Assembly: GCA_031422315.1 (NCBI GenBank)
Contig: JANOQN010000072.1
Span: forward strand, 35,301 to 99,300
From: JANNYA01 sp031422315
GTDB lineage: Bacteria; Pseudomonadota; Gammaproteobacteria; Xanthomonadales; SZUA-5
Direction: 5' to 3'
DNA length: 64,000 nucleotides
This document shows positions 44,440 to 52,712 of this stretch, one piece after another. A program made the translations under genes and the position numbers. The notes below the pieces were generated by a model. The model worked only from the letters and a program-made list of their open reading frames with translations. It was not told the origin of the DNA and did not search any database. Position 1 is the stretch's first letter; every line of letters begins with the position of its first letter.

Positions 44440-46982
44440 GGCAATATTCCTTTGTCATATTTGTTTAAAAAGGCGCGGTAGCTTGGATGGTTATACTGCA
44501 TCTCACTTAACTTCTTCTTCAAATCTTGGGCGGTTTTAACATCACCCAATAAAACACTGACTCGAACGAACACATCAAGCGCGTCCGCATCAGCTTGTTT
44601 TTCAACAAGAGGTACAATCAAAGTCCGCGCCTTTGCCGCGCTTATCAATATTCTGTTTGAATCTGCGTCAAGCAATAAGCTATGGGCAAACGCAATCGCA
44701 GTTTTCCTGTCGTTAGGGTTTGCTTTATTGATTTTCTCAAGATCGGAAATTGCGGATTCATAAAGTTTAAAAGAATTATTCGATTCGCCTGTGACGGCCA
44801 AAAAAAGCGACTTTCGCACTTTAGCCGTTGCAAGTGTGCGAACATCTCTCAGGTTCGATGATGTACTCAAGACTGCCATAAATTGTTCAATGTGGGTACT
44901 TATTACCTTAAGCGCATCTATATTGTTACCCTTTAAATGTAGGCTCCACGCTAGCTCGTTGCGCACCACACCTAGCGTACTGCGGTAGGATAAATTACTC
45001 GGATCTAGCTCGGTTAGCGCCTCAAACTCTTTCTCCGATTTTTTGAGTTGCAAAAGGGCTTCGTCTAGCTGGCCTAACTGCAGGCCAATAACTCCGAGCC
45101 AGAATCTTGCCGATGCTACACTTTCCGTCCAAACCGCATTACTTGGAACCGCTATCAGTAATTTTTCTGAGAGCGCAAGTTGACTCTCATAGCTTGATTG
45201 TGCGCCTGAAAGATCTCCGGTCGCTTCTTGCGATCTTGCTAGCCAAGATAAGTTATTCGAAAGTCCAAGCAAAAGCTCTTCATCTTTTGGTTTTTTCTGA
45301 ACGGCAAGCTCTCTGAGTTTCATAGAACGGGATAAATAATCTTTTGCGATTGAGATATCGCCTGTTTGAAAAGCTGCTGTACCCAAGTTATTCAATGCAT
45401 ACGCAACTTCGAGTTCTCCCAACCCCGATTCTACCGTCAAAGGCTGCAATCGCATCGCAATATCCAAATACCGTTGCCAGTGGATCTTCGCAGTGTCGAA
45501 ATCACGTTCGCTGTAATACGTATTACCTATCCAAAACGCAACTTGCCCCTGCTCAAACAATAATTCCGGTGTGATTTGATTGCGATTTGCGGCTTGTGCT
45601 TTGGTGAGTACTTGTTCGGCCAGCGCAAAGGTAGTTTTTGCTTGCGGCCATTGGCCGCGTCGGGTTTGCACATCACCAATCGTACGCAATGCGGCGGCGC
45701 GGTGGATGGCGCTGCTGAGATCGCTATCATTGGCTTGCTTTAGGTATTCCAGCGCGCGGCTGGCTACGCCATCGATCAAATCGAGTTTGCCGATCGGTTC
45801 TAATTTGGCGGCAAAATCGCCCAACATGTAGTCGACTAGGCTTTCGGCCTGTTCGCGGCGCAGCTCGGCTTGGGCTTTGGCGATTGTGGCTTCGCGCAGG
45901 CCGTAGCTTGCGACGATTAGCCCGCCAATGAGTGCGGCTAAGGTGGCGGCGCCCAGCGCGCTGGCTAGCCGGTAGCGATTGACAAAGCAACGCAGCGCAT
46001 ACAGCTTGCCGCCCTGCATCGCCAACACCGGCCTGCGTTCGCGCCATCGTTTTAAGTCATCGGCCATCGCGGCGGCGGATTCATAGCGCGCATCGCGATC
46101 TTCACTCAGCGCTTTGATGGCAATCGCGCGCAGTGATTTTGGAATGCGGCGCAGCTCACCGCGCAGCGCCGCGGGTATGTGTGCGGTTTGGCTAATCGGA
46201 TTTGCGCTGGTTCCAGCGGCGCTCAATAAGCCGCGAAAGGTGCCGCTATCGACGCCATCGAGCGGAATTTTGAGCTGTAAACACAGCGCTTCGATCAGAA
46301 TCGCGCCCAAAGCATAGACATCGGCGCGCAAATCCAGTCCGCTGGTGCTGGCGTTGAACTGTTCCGGCGCCATGTAGGCCCGGGTTCCGGCGCTGGCGCC
46401 GCTGCCGGTACGGGCGATGTCCACGCCAATCGCAATACCAAAGTCGATAATTTTCGGCATCGGGCTGCCGGACACTTCAGCAATCAGCACGTTGCCGGGC
46501 TTGAGATCACGGTGGATCAAGCCACGCTGATGCGCATAATGCGCACCTTGGCAAACCTGCGCGAGCAGGCCGATACAGGCGTCCAAGCTGACAGGTTTGT
46601 CGACTAGAAATTCATCTAGCGTGCTGCCTTCAACGTATTCCATTGCAAAATACAGCATGCCATCGCTTCGCATGCCCGCATCATAGATTTGCGCAATATA
46701 CGGATGTACCAGCTGCGCCAACGCCTGCCGCTCAATCTCGAAGTAGGCATTCGCCATATTGGAGCCAGACTGACGATTCGATAGCTTGATTGCGACTTTG
46801 CGCTCGAATGGCTGCAATTGATCAGCCAGCCACACCACGCCCATGCCGCCTTCGCCTAGCTGTCGCACCAAACGATACGGCCCGAGCCGCTGACCCGCCG
46901 CAAGCTTCGCACCCACGTCTAGCGTACCTATGCCTTCGGCTAGCGTTGCAGGGCGGGTCGAGGCGTCGCTTTTTTGGTTCAT
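44436..46982 (-). CDS. Ser/Thr protein kinase with TPR-type extracellular domain
   Basis: ATG 46982 gives the natural start (MNQKSDASTRP) before the kinase domain; upstream in-frame codons overlap hutU. The kinase (about 36-310) has GEGGMGVVW (43-51), AIK (K66), HRDLKPGN (157-164) and DFG (180-182), so it is catalytically complete. A membrane segment (ALGAATLAALIGGLIVASYG) follows near 350-375, then about 450 residues of TPR-like helices (ALRTIGDVQTRRGQWPQAK, ALNNLGTAAFQTGDISIAK). Pkn-type kinase with the helical part outside. It overlaps the next small gene by 4 nt. Confidence 0.85.
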   Translation of the reverse strand: MNQKSDASTRPATLAEGIGTLDVGAKLAAGQRLGPYRLVRQLGEGGMGVVWLADQLQPFERKVAIKLSNRQSGSNMANAYFEIERQALAQLVHPYIAQIYDAGMRSDGMLYFAMEYVEGSTLDEFLVDKPVSLDACIGLLAQVCQGAHYAHQRGLIHRDLKPGNVLIAEVSGSPMPKIIDFGIAIGVDIARTGSGASAGTRAYMAPEQFNASTSGLDLRADVYALGAILIEALCLQLKIPLDGVDSGTFRGLLSAAGTSANPISQTAHIPAALRGELRRIPKSLRAIAIKALSEDRDARYESAAAMADDLKRWRERRPVLAMQGGKLYALRCFVNRYRLASALGAATLAALIGGLIVASYGLREATIAKAQAELRREQAESLVDYMLGDFAAKLEPIGKLDLIDGVASRALEYLKQANDSDLSSAIHRAAALRTIGDVQTRRGQWPQAKTTFALAEQVLTKAQAANRNQITPELLFEQGQVAFWIGNTYYSERDFDTAKIHWQRYLDIAMRLQPLTVESGLGELEVAYALNNLGTAAFQTGDISIAKDYLSRSMKLRELAVQKKPKDEELLLGLSNNLSWLARSQEATGDLSGAQSSYESQLALSEKLLIAVPSNAVWTESVASARFWLGVIGLQLGQLDEALLQLKKSEKEFEALTELDPSNLSYRSTLGVVRNELAWSLHLKGNNIDALKVISTHIEQFMAVLSTSSNLRDVRTLATAKVRKSLFLAVTGESNNSFKLYESAISDLEKINKANPNDRKTAIAFAHSLLLDADSNRILISAAKARTLIVPLVEKQADADALDVFVRVSVLLGDVKTAQDLKKKLSEMQYNHPSYRAFLNKYDKGILP

Positions 46983-46998
46983 GGCTGGGCTCTGGTTT

Positions 46999-48705
46999 TC
47001 ACAGCATCGGCAAATTGAGCTGCTGTTCGCGCGCGCAGGTTTTCGCACTCGCATAACCCGCATCAGCGTGGCGCATGACGCCGGTCGCTGGATCATTCCA
47101 GAGTACGCGGCCCAATCGCTTGGCCGCAGCTTCGGTGCCGTCGGCCACGATCACCACGCCAGAGTGCTGGCTAAAGCCCATGCCGACGCCGCCGCCGTGG
47201 TGCAGGCTGACCCAAGTCGCGCCGCTCGCAGTATTCAGCAGCGCATTCAATAATGGCCAATCGGAAACCGCATCCGAGCCATCTTGCATGGCCTCGGTTT
47301 CCCGGTTTGGACTGGCGACTGAGCCTGAATCCAAATGATCACGGCCAATCACAATCGGCGCGCTCAGCTCGCCGGTTTTGACCATCTCATTAAACGCCAA
47401 CGCAAGCCGGTGTCGATGGCCTAATCCGACCCAGCAAATTCGTGCGGGCAAGCCTTGAAAGCTAATGCGCTCGGCGGCCATATCCAGCCAACGGTGCAGG
47501 TGCGGATCATCTGGAATTAGCTCTTTCACCTTGGCGTCAGTTTTGCGGATATCGTCAGGATCACCCGACAGCGCCACCCAACGAAACGGGCCGATGCCTT
47601 TGCAAAATAGCGGCCGCACATAGGCTGGCACAAAGCCGGGAAAATCAAAGGCGCGCTGACAGCCAACATCTTTCGCCATTTGCCGGATGTTATTGCCGTA
47701 GTCAAATACTGGAATGCCCTGATCTAAAAAGCCCAGCATGGCTTCGACGTGCTGGCGCATAGCACGCTTGGCGGCATCGCGAACCAGCTCAGGCGCGCTG
47801 GTAGCGCTTTGCTGCCAGCGCGCCACGCTCCAGCCCACTGGTAAATAGCCGTGCACCGGATCATGTGCGCTGGTTTGATCAGTGACCGCATCCGGGCGCA
47901 CCCCGCGTTTGAGTAGCTCAGGCAAAATTTCCGCCGCATTGCCGAGCAGGCCCACGCTTATCGCTTTGCCTTCGGAGCAATAGCGCGCGATGCGTTCCAG
48001 CGCGTCGTCCAAATCATTTGCTTGCTCATCTAAGTAGCGGGTGCGCAATCGATAGTCAATGCGCGATTGTTGACACTCAATCGCCAGCATGCACGCACCG
48101 GCCATGGTTGCGGCAAGCGGCTGCGCGCCGCCCATACCGCCCAAACCAGCGGTTAAAATCCACCGGCCCTTCAAATTACCGCCGTAATGCTGGCGGCCCA
48201 TTTCGACGAACGTTTCATAAGTGCCTTGCACAATGCCCTGCGTGCCGATGTAAATCCACGAACCGGCAGTCATCTGGCCGTACATCATCAAACCGGCTTT
48301 ATCGAGTTCGTGAAAATGCTCCCAGGTGGCCCAGTGCGGAACCAGATTCGAATTCGCAATCAACACGCGCGGTGCATCAGCATGAGTTTTAAATACGCCG
48401 ACCGGTTTGCCTGATTGCACCAACAGCGTCTCGTCTGATTCCAGCGCGCGCAGGGATTTCTCGATGGCATCAAAACACGGCCAATTGCGCGCCGCTTTAC
48501 CAATGCCACCGTACACAACGAGGGTTTCCGGGTGCTCGGCCACGTCAGGATCTAAATTATTGTGCAGCATGCGCAGCGCGGCTTCGGTTTGCCAGCTTTT
48601 GCAGCTCAGCATATTGCCGCGCGCGGCGCGAATCGGGCCGCGTCGCACGGCTTCAAGTGCTTCAATAGCAGGATTCGTTACGTTTTCATGGGTTTCGACT
48701 GGCAT
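46999..48705 (-). CDS. hutU: urocanate hydratase
   Basis: The 568-residue enzyme converts urocanate to imidazolonepropionate in histidine catabolism and needs NAD+. The N-terminus GNMLSCKSWQTEAALRMLHNNLDP, the NAD-binding region WILTAGLGGMGGAQPLAATMAG, the QTSAHDPVHGYLPVGWSV segment, and LHHGGGVGMGFSQHSG with the catalytic Cys/His context are all conserved. Length is normal. hutH, hutI and hutG are not in the window, so the pathway genes are dispersed. It ends 17 nt before the kinase start. Confidence 0.95.
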   Translation of the reverse strand: MPVETHENVTNPAIEALEAVRRGPIRAARGNMLSCKSWQTEAALRMLHNNLDPDVAEHPETLVVYGGIGKAARNWPCFDAIEKSLRALESDETLLVQSGKPVGVFKTHADAPRVLIANSNLVPHWATWEHFHELDKAGLMMYGQMTAGSWIYIGTQGIVQGTYETFVEMGRQHYGGNLKGRWILTAGLGGMGGAQPLAATMAGACMLAIECQQSRIDYRLRTRYLDEQANDLDDALERIARYCSEGKAISVGLLGNAAEILPELLKRGVRPDAVTDQTSAHDPVHGYLPVGWSVARWQQSATSAPELVRDAAKRAMRQHVEAMLGFLDQGIPVFDYGNNIRQMAKDVGCQRAFDFPGFVPAYVRPLFCKGIGPFRWVALSGDPDDIRKTDAKVKELIPDDPHLHRWLDMAAERISFQGLPARICWVGLGHRHRLALAFNEMVKTGELSAPIVIGRDHLDSGSVASPNRETEAMQDGSDAVSDWPLLNALLNTASGATWVSLHHGGGVGMGFSQHSGVVIVADGTEAAAKRLGRVLWNDPATGVMRHADAGYASAKTCAREQQLNLPML

Positions 48706-48798
48706 TGCTCATTCCGCTTTTGGCTTTGGCAATCCTAGCAAATACGAACGAATTGCAAGTAACTCCGAGACCAAATAAGTGCGCTTTACTCAAAGCGG

Positions 48799-48938
48799 CC
48801 ATGCTTTGATGGTTTGACTTAATGCGGCTTTTGCACAGCTTAAGCCTCCTCTCAGCGCATGCCCGACTCAGCTGACAGATTCCAGCACTAACCCGATCAA
48901 CCTGCGGTTAGGCTCCGGATCACGCTCATCGGAAGACG
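48799..48938 (+). repeat. dispersed 140-bp repeat copy 2 (IS91-like terminal region)
   Basis: This is the inverted near-identical copy of 25801-25941. It lies upstream of a transposase C-terminal remnant on the same strand, whereas in copy 1 the transposase remnant comes first, so the element parts are in permuted order. The flank changes at the base after GAAGACG in both copies, marking one element end. Confidence 0.75.
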
Positions 48939-48957
48939 TTTTCGTTTCAATGATTTT

Positions 48958-49155
48958 ATGCTGCAATACCGCATAAATTTGCAGCAATTCAGCGAGAACG
49001 ATCCCAAACTTCAAGGCACGCCCGGCGCAATCTCGGCCTGCGGCGCACCGATGCAGCTGGTGCAGATAAGGATCAAGCCATCGTTGATTAGCGCAGAAAC
49101 AGTTAGGCCCGCGACAATCAAAGGGAACCCAATTCCGGTTCCGTTAGCCGCCTAA
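48958..49155 (+). pseudogene. IS91-family transposase C-terminal remnant
   Basis: The frame encodes RINLQQFSENDPKLQ followed by ISACGAPMQLVQIRIKPS and a stop at 49153-49155. The CGAPMQLV segment fits the C-terminal zinc-finger region of IS91-type Y2 transposases, and the 32 bp at 49051-49082 are identical (inverted) to 25941-25972 in copy 1. No catalytic region is present. Intact CDS status is unlikely. Confidence 0.55.
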
Positions 49156-49412
49156 TAACATCACGAACCAGACACCTTTTAACGTCAGCGTTATTCAAAA
49201 ATATCATTACCTCATAGTGCTGCGAGCTTGCTCGGCTAAAAAGTAGTTCTTATATCGCAAACACCGTTTTGAACCGCAAACCTCTGCGCAAAAACGCTCG
49301 CTACCCACCTCAAAACAGCAGGCAAGCCGTTTGAAATTACACGCTCAAAGCGTGCACAAAAATATGTTTTCTATATAGCGTGAGGCCAATCTCACTCGGG
49401 CAGACCGGGCTT
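49156..49412. other. non-coding stretch between IS relic and attC
   Basis: These 257 nt hold no credible coding frame. By orientation they would be the body of a geneless or decayed integron cassette beginning TTGGAC at the attC site (minus strand). Confidence 0.4.
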
Positions 49413-49467
49413 GTCCAACAAACGGCTAAGATCGCGGCTGCGCGCGATCTAAGCTTATTCGTTGGGC
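49413..49467 (-). repeat. attC integron recombination site (55 bp)
   Basis: On the minus strand the site runs from GCCCAAC (49467-49461, RYYYAAC) to GTTGGAC (49419-49413, GTTRRRY), both perfect. The arms pair: GCTTAGATCGCG with CGCGATCTTAGC, one mismatch, short spacer CGCAG. One extra base in the 5' inner arm gives the minus orientation. It follows the minus-strand cassette gene. Confidence 0.8.
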
Positions 49468-49621
49468 CTTAGCCAATTCCCATAAATCACCTTAATGCCA
49501 TTGCGTGTCGGTACTTACTTTTGAGAAAGCACGGAAAACTCGTTTACAACGGCTCGTCCTCAGAACCTTGATACGCAGTGCCGAACCTCTCAAACTGGCT
49601 AACTGTCTTCATAGCCGCGAT

Positions 49622-49690
49622 GCCAAACGATTTGCTAAGCCGACGCCGCACGAAAGCGTGCGGTTGAAGCGACAGATGTTTCCAGCTCTC
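49622..49690 (+). repeat. decayed attC-like site
   Basis: GCCAAAC followed by GATTTGCTAAGCCGACGCCGC and the hairpin CCGCACG-AAAG-CGTGCGG resemble the left half of a 60-bp attC. The right core is not recognisable (GATGTTTCC). It could be a degenerate site inside the 3' part of the cassette. Confidence 0.3.
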
Positions 49691-49738
49691 GGTTTAAGCA
49701 GAAGTTTAGAACTTGGGGCGTGTACTGATCAATATTTA

Positions 49739-50854
49739 TTACTTTGCTTCGACACGATAGGTGTCGACGACTACGTGAGCGATGTCTCTGCCATAACCTC
49801 CGCTTGGGCACCCTCCGCCGACCGGGACCGCCCTAACAACTTGGAGAGAACCACCTCCTTCAATCGCTAGATAAATGCCACTAAACAGGTCTTCAGCTGC
49901 AAGCGTGTTACCGCCAAGTTGAATTTTCACTTGACAATGCACCGCTTCTATACTGCATCCCGACCAGAGGTCAACCGGGAATTTGAAGTATGAATCTCCA
50001 CCAAGCTTTCTCGAACTCAAAGTGGCATTAATCGATTCGCTTTTGCCGAAGTCATTTGCGTAAACAACCACGTTTTGATCGGCGGCCGGCCTGTCGGGGC
50101 CAGCGCATACCCCGATAACAGCGACAACCCCATCACTGCCAATCGACAGAAAGGGATCATACCCCTGTAGTGTTGCGAAGCTGTCATTCCCGGAGGTATG
50201 GTCTGTGGCTGTCGCCGAAACTGGACGCATTGGATTCTTTTTTTCACATTCGACAACTGCGCGAGCTGGCGCTTTGAAAGAAACCAGTAAGCGAAACGCA
50301 TCGGGATTTAGGGCAGGAGACGCCTTGCAGGTCACACCTTCAATCGTCCGGCATTCACAGCGCTTAGCATTGTCAACGGTAACGTCAACACCTCCAATTC
50401 CAGAGCCTGGTTTCCTAACAAACGCATTAAAATACTTCCGCGATGCACCTTGCTGGAGAGAAAATCGTAGGGGTTCGTTATTATCCATGCACGCGGACCA
50501 AGCCCCAACAATTAGCTCGCTCGCCGTCTTTATGTGTCTATACTGCTCCTCAGAAAATTTATTTGTAGTCAGGAAGTCGTCGCAAGCCTTTCGTGATTCC
50601 GATCCTGCAAAGCTGCCAGCTATTCCCATGTAGCTCGCGCCAGTGTCAAACGCGCGATTTACTTCGCGACACATGTGTGTAATTTTTACCCGCTCGTTTT
50701 TGACGACACTATACGCCTCAAAATCATTAAATATCCCGTGCGCGAGGATATCTGAGCAACTTTCGGCCATCGAAGACATCGAAAATGATAGAAAAAACAA
50801 ATGCGCAAAAAACGTCGAAAGAAATTTACTTGATAGCGAACGCATAGACAGCAC
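49739..50854 (-). CDS. integron-cassette gene for an exported protein of unknown function
   Basis: The 371-residue product has a signal peptide (STFFAHLFFLSFSMSSMAES) and a cysteine-rich N-terminal part (ESCSDILAHGIFNDFEAY), then beta-rich regions around GGVDVTVDNAKRCECR and VVAVIGVCAGPDRP. No family is recognised. The gene starts 36 nt after TTAGAC (50890-50885), the expected cassette boundary, and is followed by attC sites, so it is a mobile cassette gene. Codon use is not obviously different from its neighbours. Confidence 0.65.
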   Translation of the reverse strand: MLSMRSLSSKFLSTFFAHLFFLSFSMSSMAESCSDILAHGIFNDFEAYSVVKNERVKITHMCREVNRAFDTGASYMGIAGSFAGSESRKACDDFLTTNKFSEEQYRHIKTASELIVGAWSACMDNNEPLRFSLQQGASRKYFNAFVRKPGSGIGGVDVTVDNAKRCECRTIEGVTCKASPALNPDAFRLLVSFKAPARAVVECEKKNPMRPVSATATDHTSGNDSFATLQGYDPFLSIGSDGVVAVIGVCAGPDRPAADQNVVVYANDFGKSESINATLSSRKLGGDSYFKFPVDLWSGCSIEAVHCQVKIQLGGNTLAAEDLFSGIYLAIEGGGSLQVVRAVPVGGGCPSGGYGRDIAHVVVDTYRVEAK

Positions 50855-50884
50855 CTTTAACAGTTGAGGTAAGAATACTTCAAG

Positions 50885-50980
50885 GTCTAACGTTTATTTC
50901 AGCCGCCACGCGACCCGAAAAACTACGATAGCACTATACCGCAGAAGGCCGCATGGTCGGCCTGCAATTAAGGGTTAGCG
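50885..50980 (-). repeat. attC-like integron recombination site (96 bp)
   Basis: On the minus strand, CGCTAAC (50980-50974) and GTTAGAC (50891-50885) bracket arms that pair as AATTGCAGGCCG and CGGC-TGAAAT, with one extra G in the 5' arm. The 3' core is a perfect GTTRRRY; the 5' core is imperfect but complementary. It separates the exported-protein cassette from a degenerate upstream cassette. Confidence 0.6.
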
Positions 50981-51165
50981 CCGCCAACTTGGCCGGTTTG
51001 AAGTACTGCGCCATTGCGAATTGCGATAGATTTGGGCGAAGCAGGCAGCACTAAATCTGATGGACTTGCGCGATACGCAAACTGCACACCACCACAAATT
51101 TTGAGCTGCGGCGTGCGACCGAATTTTGAATTACTGGCCTGCGATAAATTGGCTACGAAGCCGCG
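50968..51165 (-). pseudogene. degenerate cassette frame upstream of the attC site
   Basis: An open frame of 65 codons without a usable start ends in QTGQVGGANP and a TAA that lies inside the attC 5' core. It contains SKFGRTPQLKICGGVQF and FAYRASPSDLVLPASPKSI. It may be the 3' end of a lost cassette gene. No known function. Confidence 0.3.
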
Positions 51166-51188
51166 CTAAATCTGCTCAAGCTTTTAAC

Positions 51189-51279
51189 CGCTAACTTTGA
51201 ACTACACGACAAAAATTATTCCTCTACTCACGCCTAAGTCTATCGGTTTCGAAGGCAAAATCGCGCGCTTTAGTTAGAC
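51189..51279 (-). repeat. putative third attC-like site (weak)
   Basis: GTCTAAC (51279-51273) and GTTAGCG (51195-51189) on the minus strand are 91 bp apart, and TTAGCG is complementary to the CGCTAAC core of the next site, as expected for two ends of one cassette. The inner arms pair poorly, so the call is tentative. The following 51280-51674 hold a REP-like fragment and no supported gene. Confidence 0.3.
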
Positions 51280-51366
51280 GGTATTGCGTGAAGACCTCAA
51301 TAGTTAACGAGAGTCATCGACAATCCCGGGTTTCTAAAGGAGTTGCGAGAATTTTTGACACCTGTA

Positions 51367-51394
51367 CTGGGTTCCCGCTTTCGCGGGAATGACG
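51367..51394 (+). repeat. REP-like fragment
   Basis: CTGGGTTCCCGC..GCGGGAATGACG, a self-complementary tract matching one arm of the doublet at 53659-53751. Such palindromes are common in proteobacterial intergenic regions. Confidence 0.6.
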
Positions 51395-51674
51395 ATGAGG
51401 CGGGCCATACGCTTGCCTAGAACATGCACCGAAGTCAACAAATTCATGACGTAGCCCGATGATTGAATTGAGATTTTGCATTAGACGGCTTAACGTGAAA
51501 TCGTATGGATATGCAACCGAATTCGCCGAAATTACTGGATCAAGTGCGCGCAAAGCCAAGGAAAGCTCACGGCTGCCGGTGGTGTTGACTGGCAGTGAGG
51601 TGGCGAAGTGTGGCTGCCAGTTGAGGCGTGAGATTCACTCCGCGCCCGAGCTTTCGAATTGCGACGCGGTGGCG

Positions 51675-51920
51675 TCAAGCTCGCCCCTTCCCCACCCTTC
51701 GCACCAGCGCCACTACGCTCACCGCTGCCCAAATACCTTCAAGCACCACAAACGGCCAGAACTTGATCATGACAGCTGACCAGCACGCGAGTGCGGCACC
51801 GACGGCATTCAGCCCGAAGAACCAAGGGCTGTCATCTTCAAGCTTATTGGTCACGTCTAATACGTAAGCCAGCAGCAGCAGGCTTACGCCGATGGTGGCG
51901 ACCCAGTCAGAAAAGCTCAT
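51675..51920 (-). CDS. small membrane protein (CBU_0592-like)
   Basis: The 81-residue protein has three hydrophobic segments (VATIGVSLLLLAYVLDVTNKL, FGLNAVGAALACWSAVMI, FVVLEGIWAAVSVVAL) and the pattern WFFGLNAVGA..FWPFVVLEGIWA seen in the small CBU_0592 family. Its ATG overlaps the msrA stop by ATGA, so the two are coupled. The family's function is unknown. Length and topology are normal. Confidence 0.7.
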   Translation of the reverse strand: MSFSDWVATIGVSLLLLAYVLDVTNKLEDDSPWFFGLNAVGAALACWSAVMIKFWPFVVLEGIWAAVSVVALVRRVGKGRA

Positions 51921-52576
51921 GAGGCGGCGTTTGCGAATGCAGAGATCGGGCAGCTAACGCCGGTGCCGCCTAGGCCGCAGTAGCCTTCGGGGTTTTTCGC
52001 GAGGTATTGCTGATGTTCGTTTTCGGCGTAGTAAAACGCGGTGGCGGGCAGTATTTCGGTGGTTATTGTGCCAAGCCCGGCGGCTTTTAGGCTGGCTTGA
52101 TAGGCGGTTTTGCTCGCTTGCATCAAGCTAGCGTGCGCTGGGTTGCTGTAATAAAGCCCGGAGCGATATTGCGTGCCGACATCACCACCTTGGCGCATAC
52201 CGAGCGTCGGGTCATGCGATTCCCAGAACGCGGTTAGAAGTTCGCTCAAAGAAATTTTTTGTGGATTAAACACGATGCGCACCACTTCATTGTGGCCGGT
52301 TTCACCCGTGCACACTTCTCGATACGTAGGGTTGGGCGTGAACCCGGCGCTGTAGCCTACTGCAGTGGTGAACACGCCCGGCATTTTCCAGAACTTACGC
52401 TCGGCGCCCCAAAAGCAGCCTAAGCCGACGATGATTTCTTCGCAATCGGTAGGAAAGGGCGGCAAAAGCGGCGTGCCAAGCACGGCGTGCATATTGTGTA
52501 GTTCCATAGGCTGGGATCTGCCGGGTAGCGCGTTGGCGGCGCTTGGCATTTGGGTCTTTTTGCTCAGTGAAAACAT
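51917..52576 (-). CDS. msrA: peptide-methionine (S)-S-oxide reductase
   Basis: The 219-residue enzyme repairs oxidised methionine. GLGCFWGAERKFW carries the catalytic Cys (near residue 54). AVGYSAGFTPNPTYREVCTGETGHNEVV, FWESHDPT and DVGTQYRSGLYY are conserved, and the C-terminal GYCGLGGTGVSCP has the two recycling cysteines. The first 25 residues may be a leader, and an internal ATG is possible. It is followed by the coupled small membrane protein gene. Confidence 0.93.
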   Translation of the reverse strand: MFSLSKKTQMPSAANALPGRSQPMELHNMHAVLGTPLLPPFPTDCEEIIVGLGCFWGAERKFWKMPGVFTTAVGYSAGFTPNPTYREVCTGETGHNEVVRIVFNPQKISLSELLTAFWESHDPTLGMRQGGDVGTQYRSGLYYSNPAHASLMQASKTAYQASLKAAGLGTITTEILPATAFYYAENEHQQYLAKNPEGYCGLGGTGVSCPISAFANAAS

Positions 52577-52712
52577 GCTCGAATGTCCTACGTTAAGGTC
52601 AGTTGATGGGTGATACGAAATTTGTTGCGGAGTCTAATGCTTCGCGCGCTATCATCGCGTCGATTTTTATGGCTTCCAAGCCTTTCCTACGTCAACCGAT
52701 TTGGAGATTATT

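Noticed and set aside
46983..47096. N-terminal extension of the Ser/Thr kinase into hutU
   Set aside because: The extra 38 residues are Cys/Arg-rich, overlap the hutU end, and are not part of the kinase fold; ATG 46982 is preferred.
48958..49155. 65-codon frame as an intact gene
   Set aside because: It lacks a full domain, and its 32-bp core recurs in the first IS relic; it is best read as a transposase C-terminal fragment.
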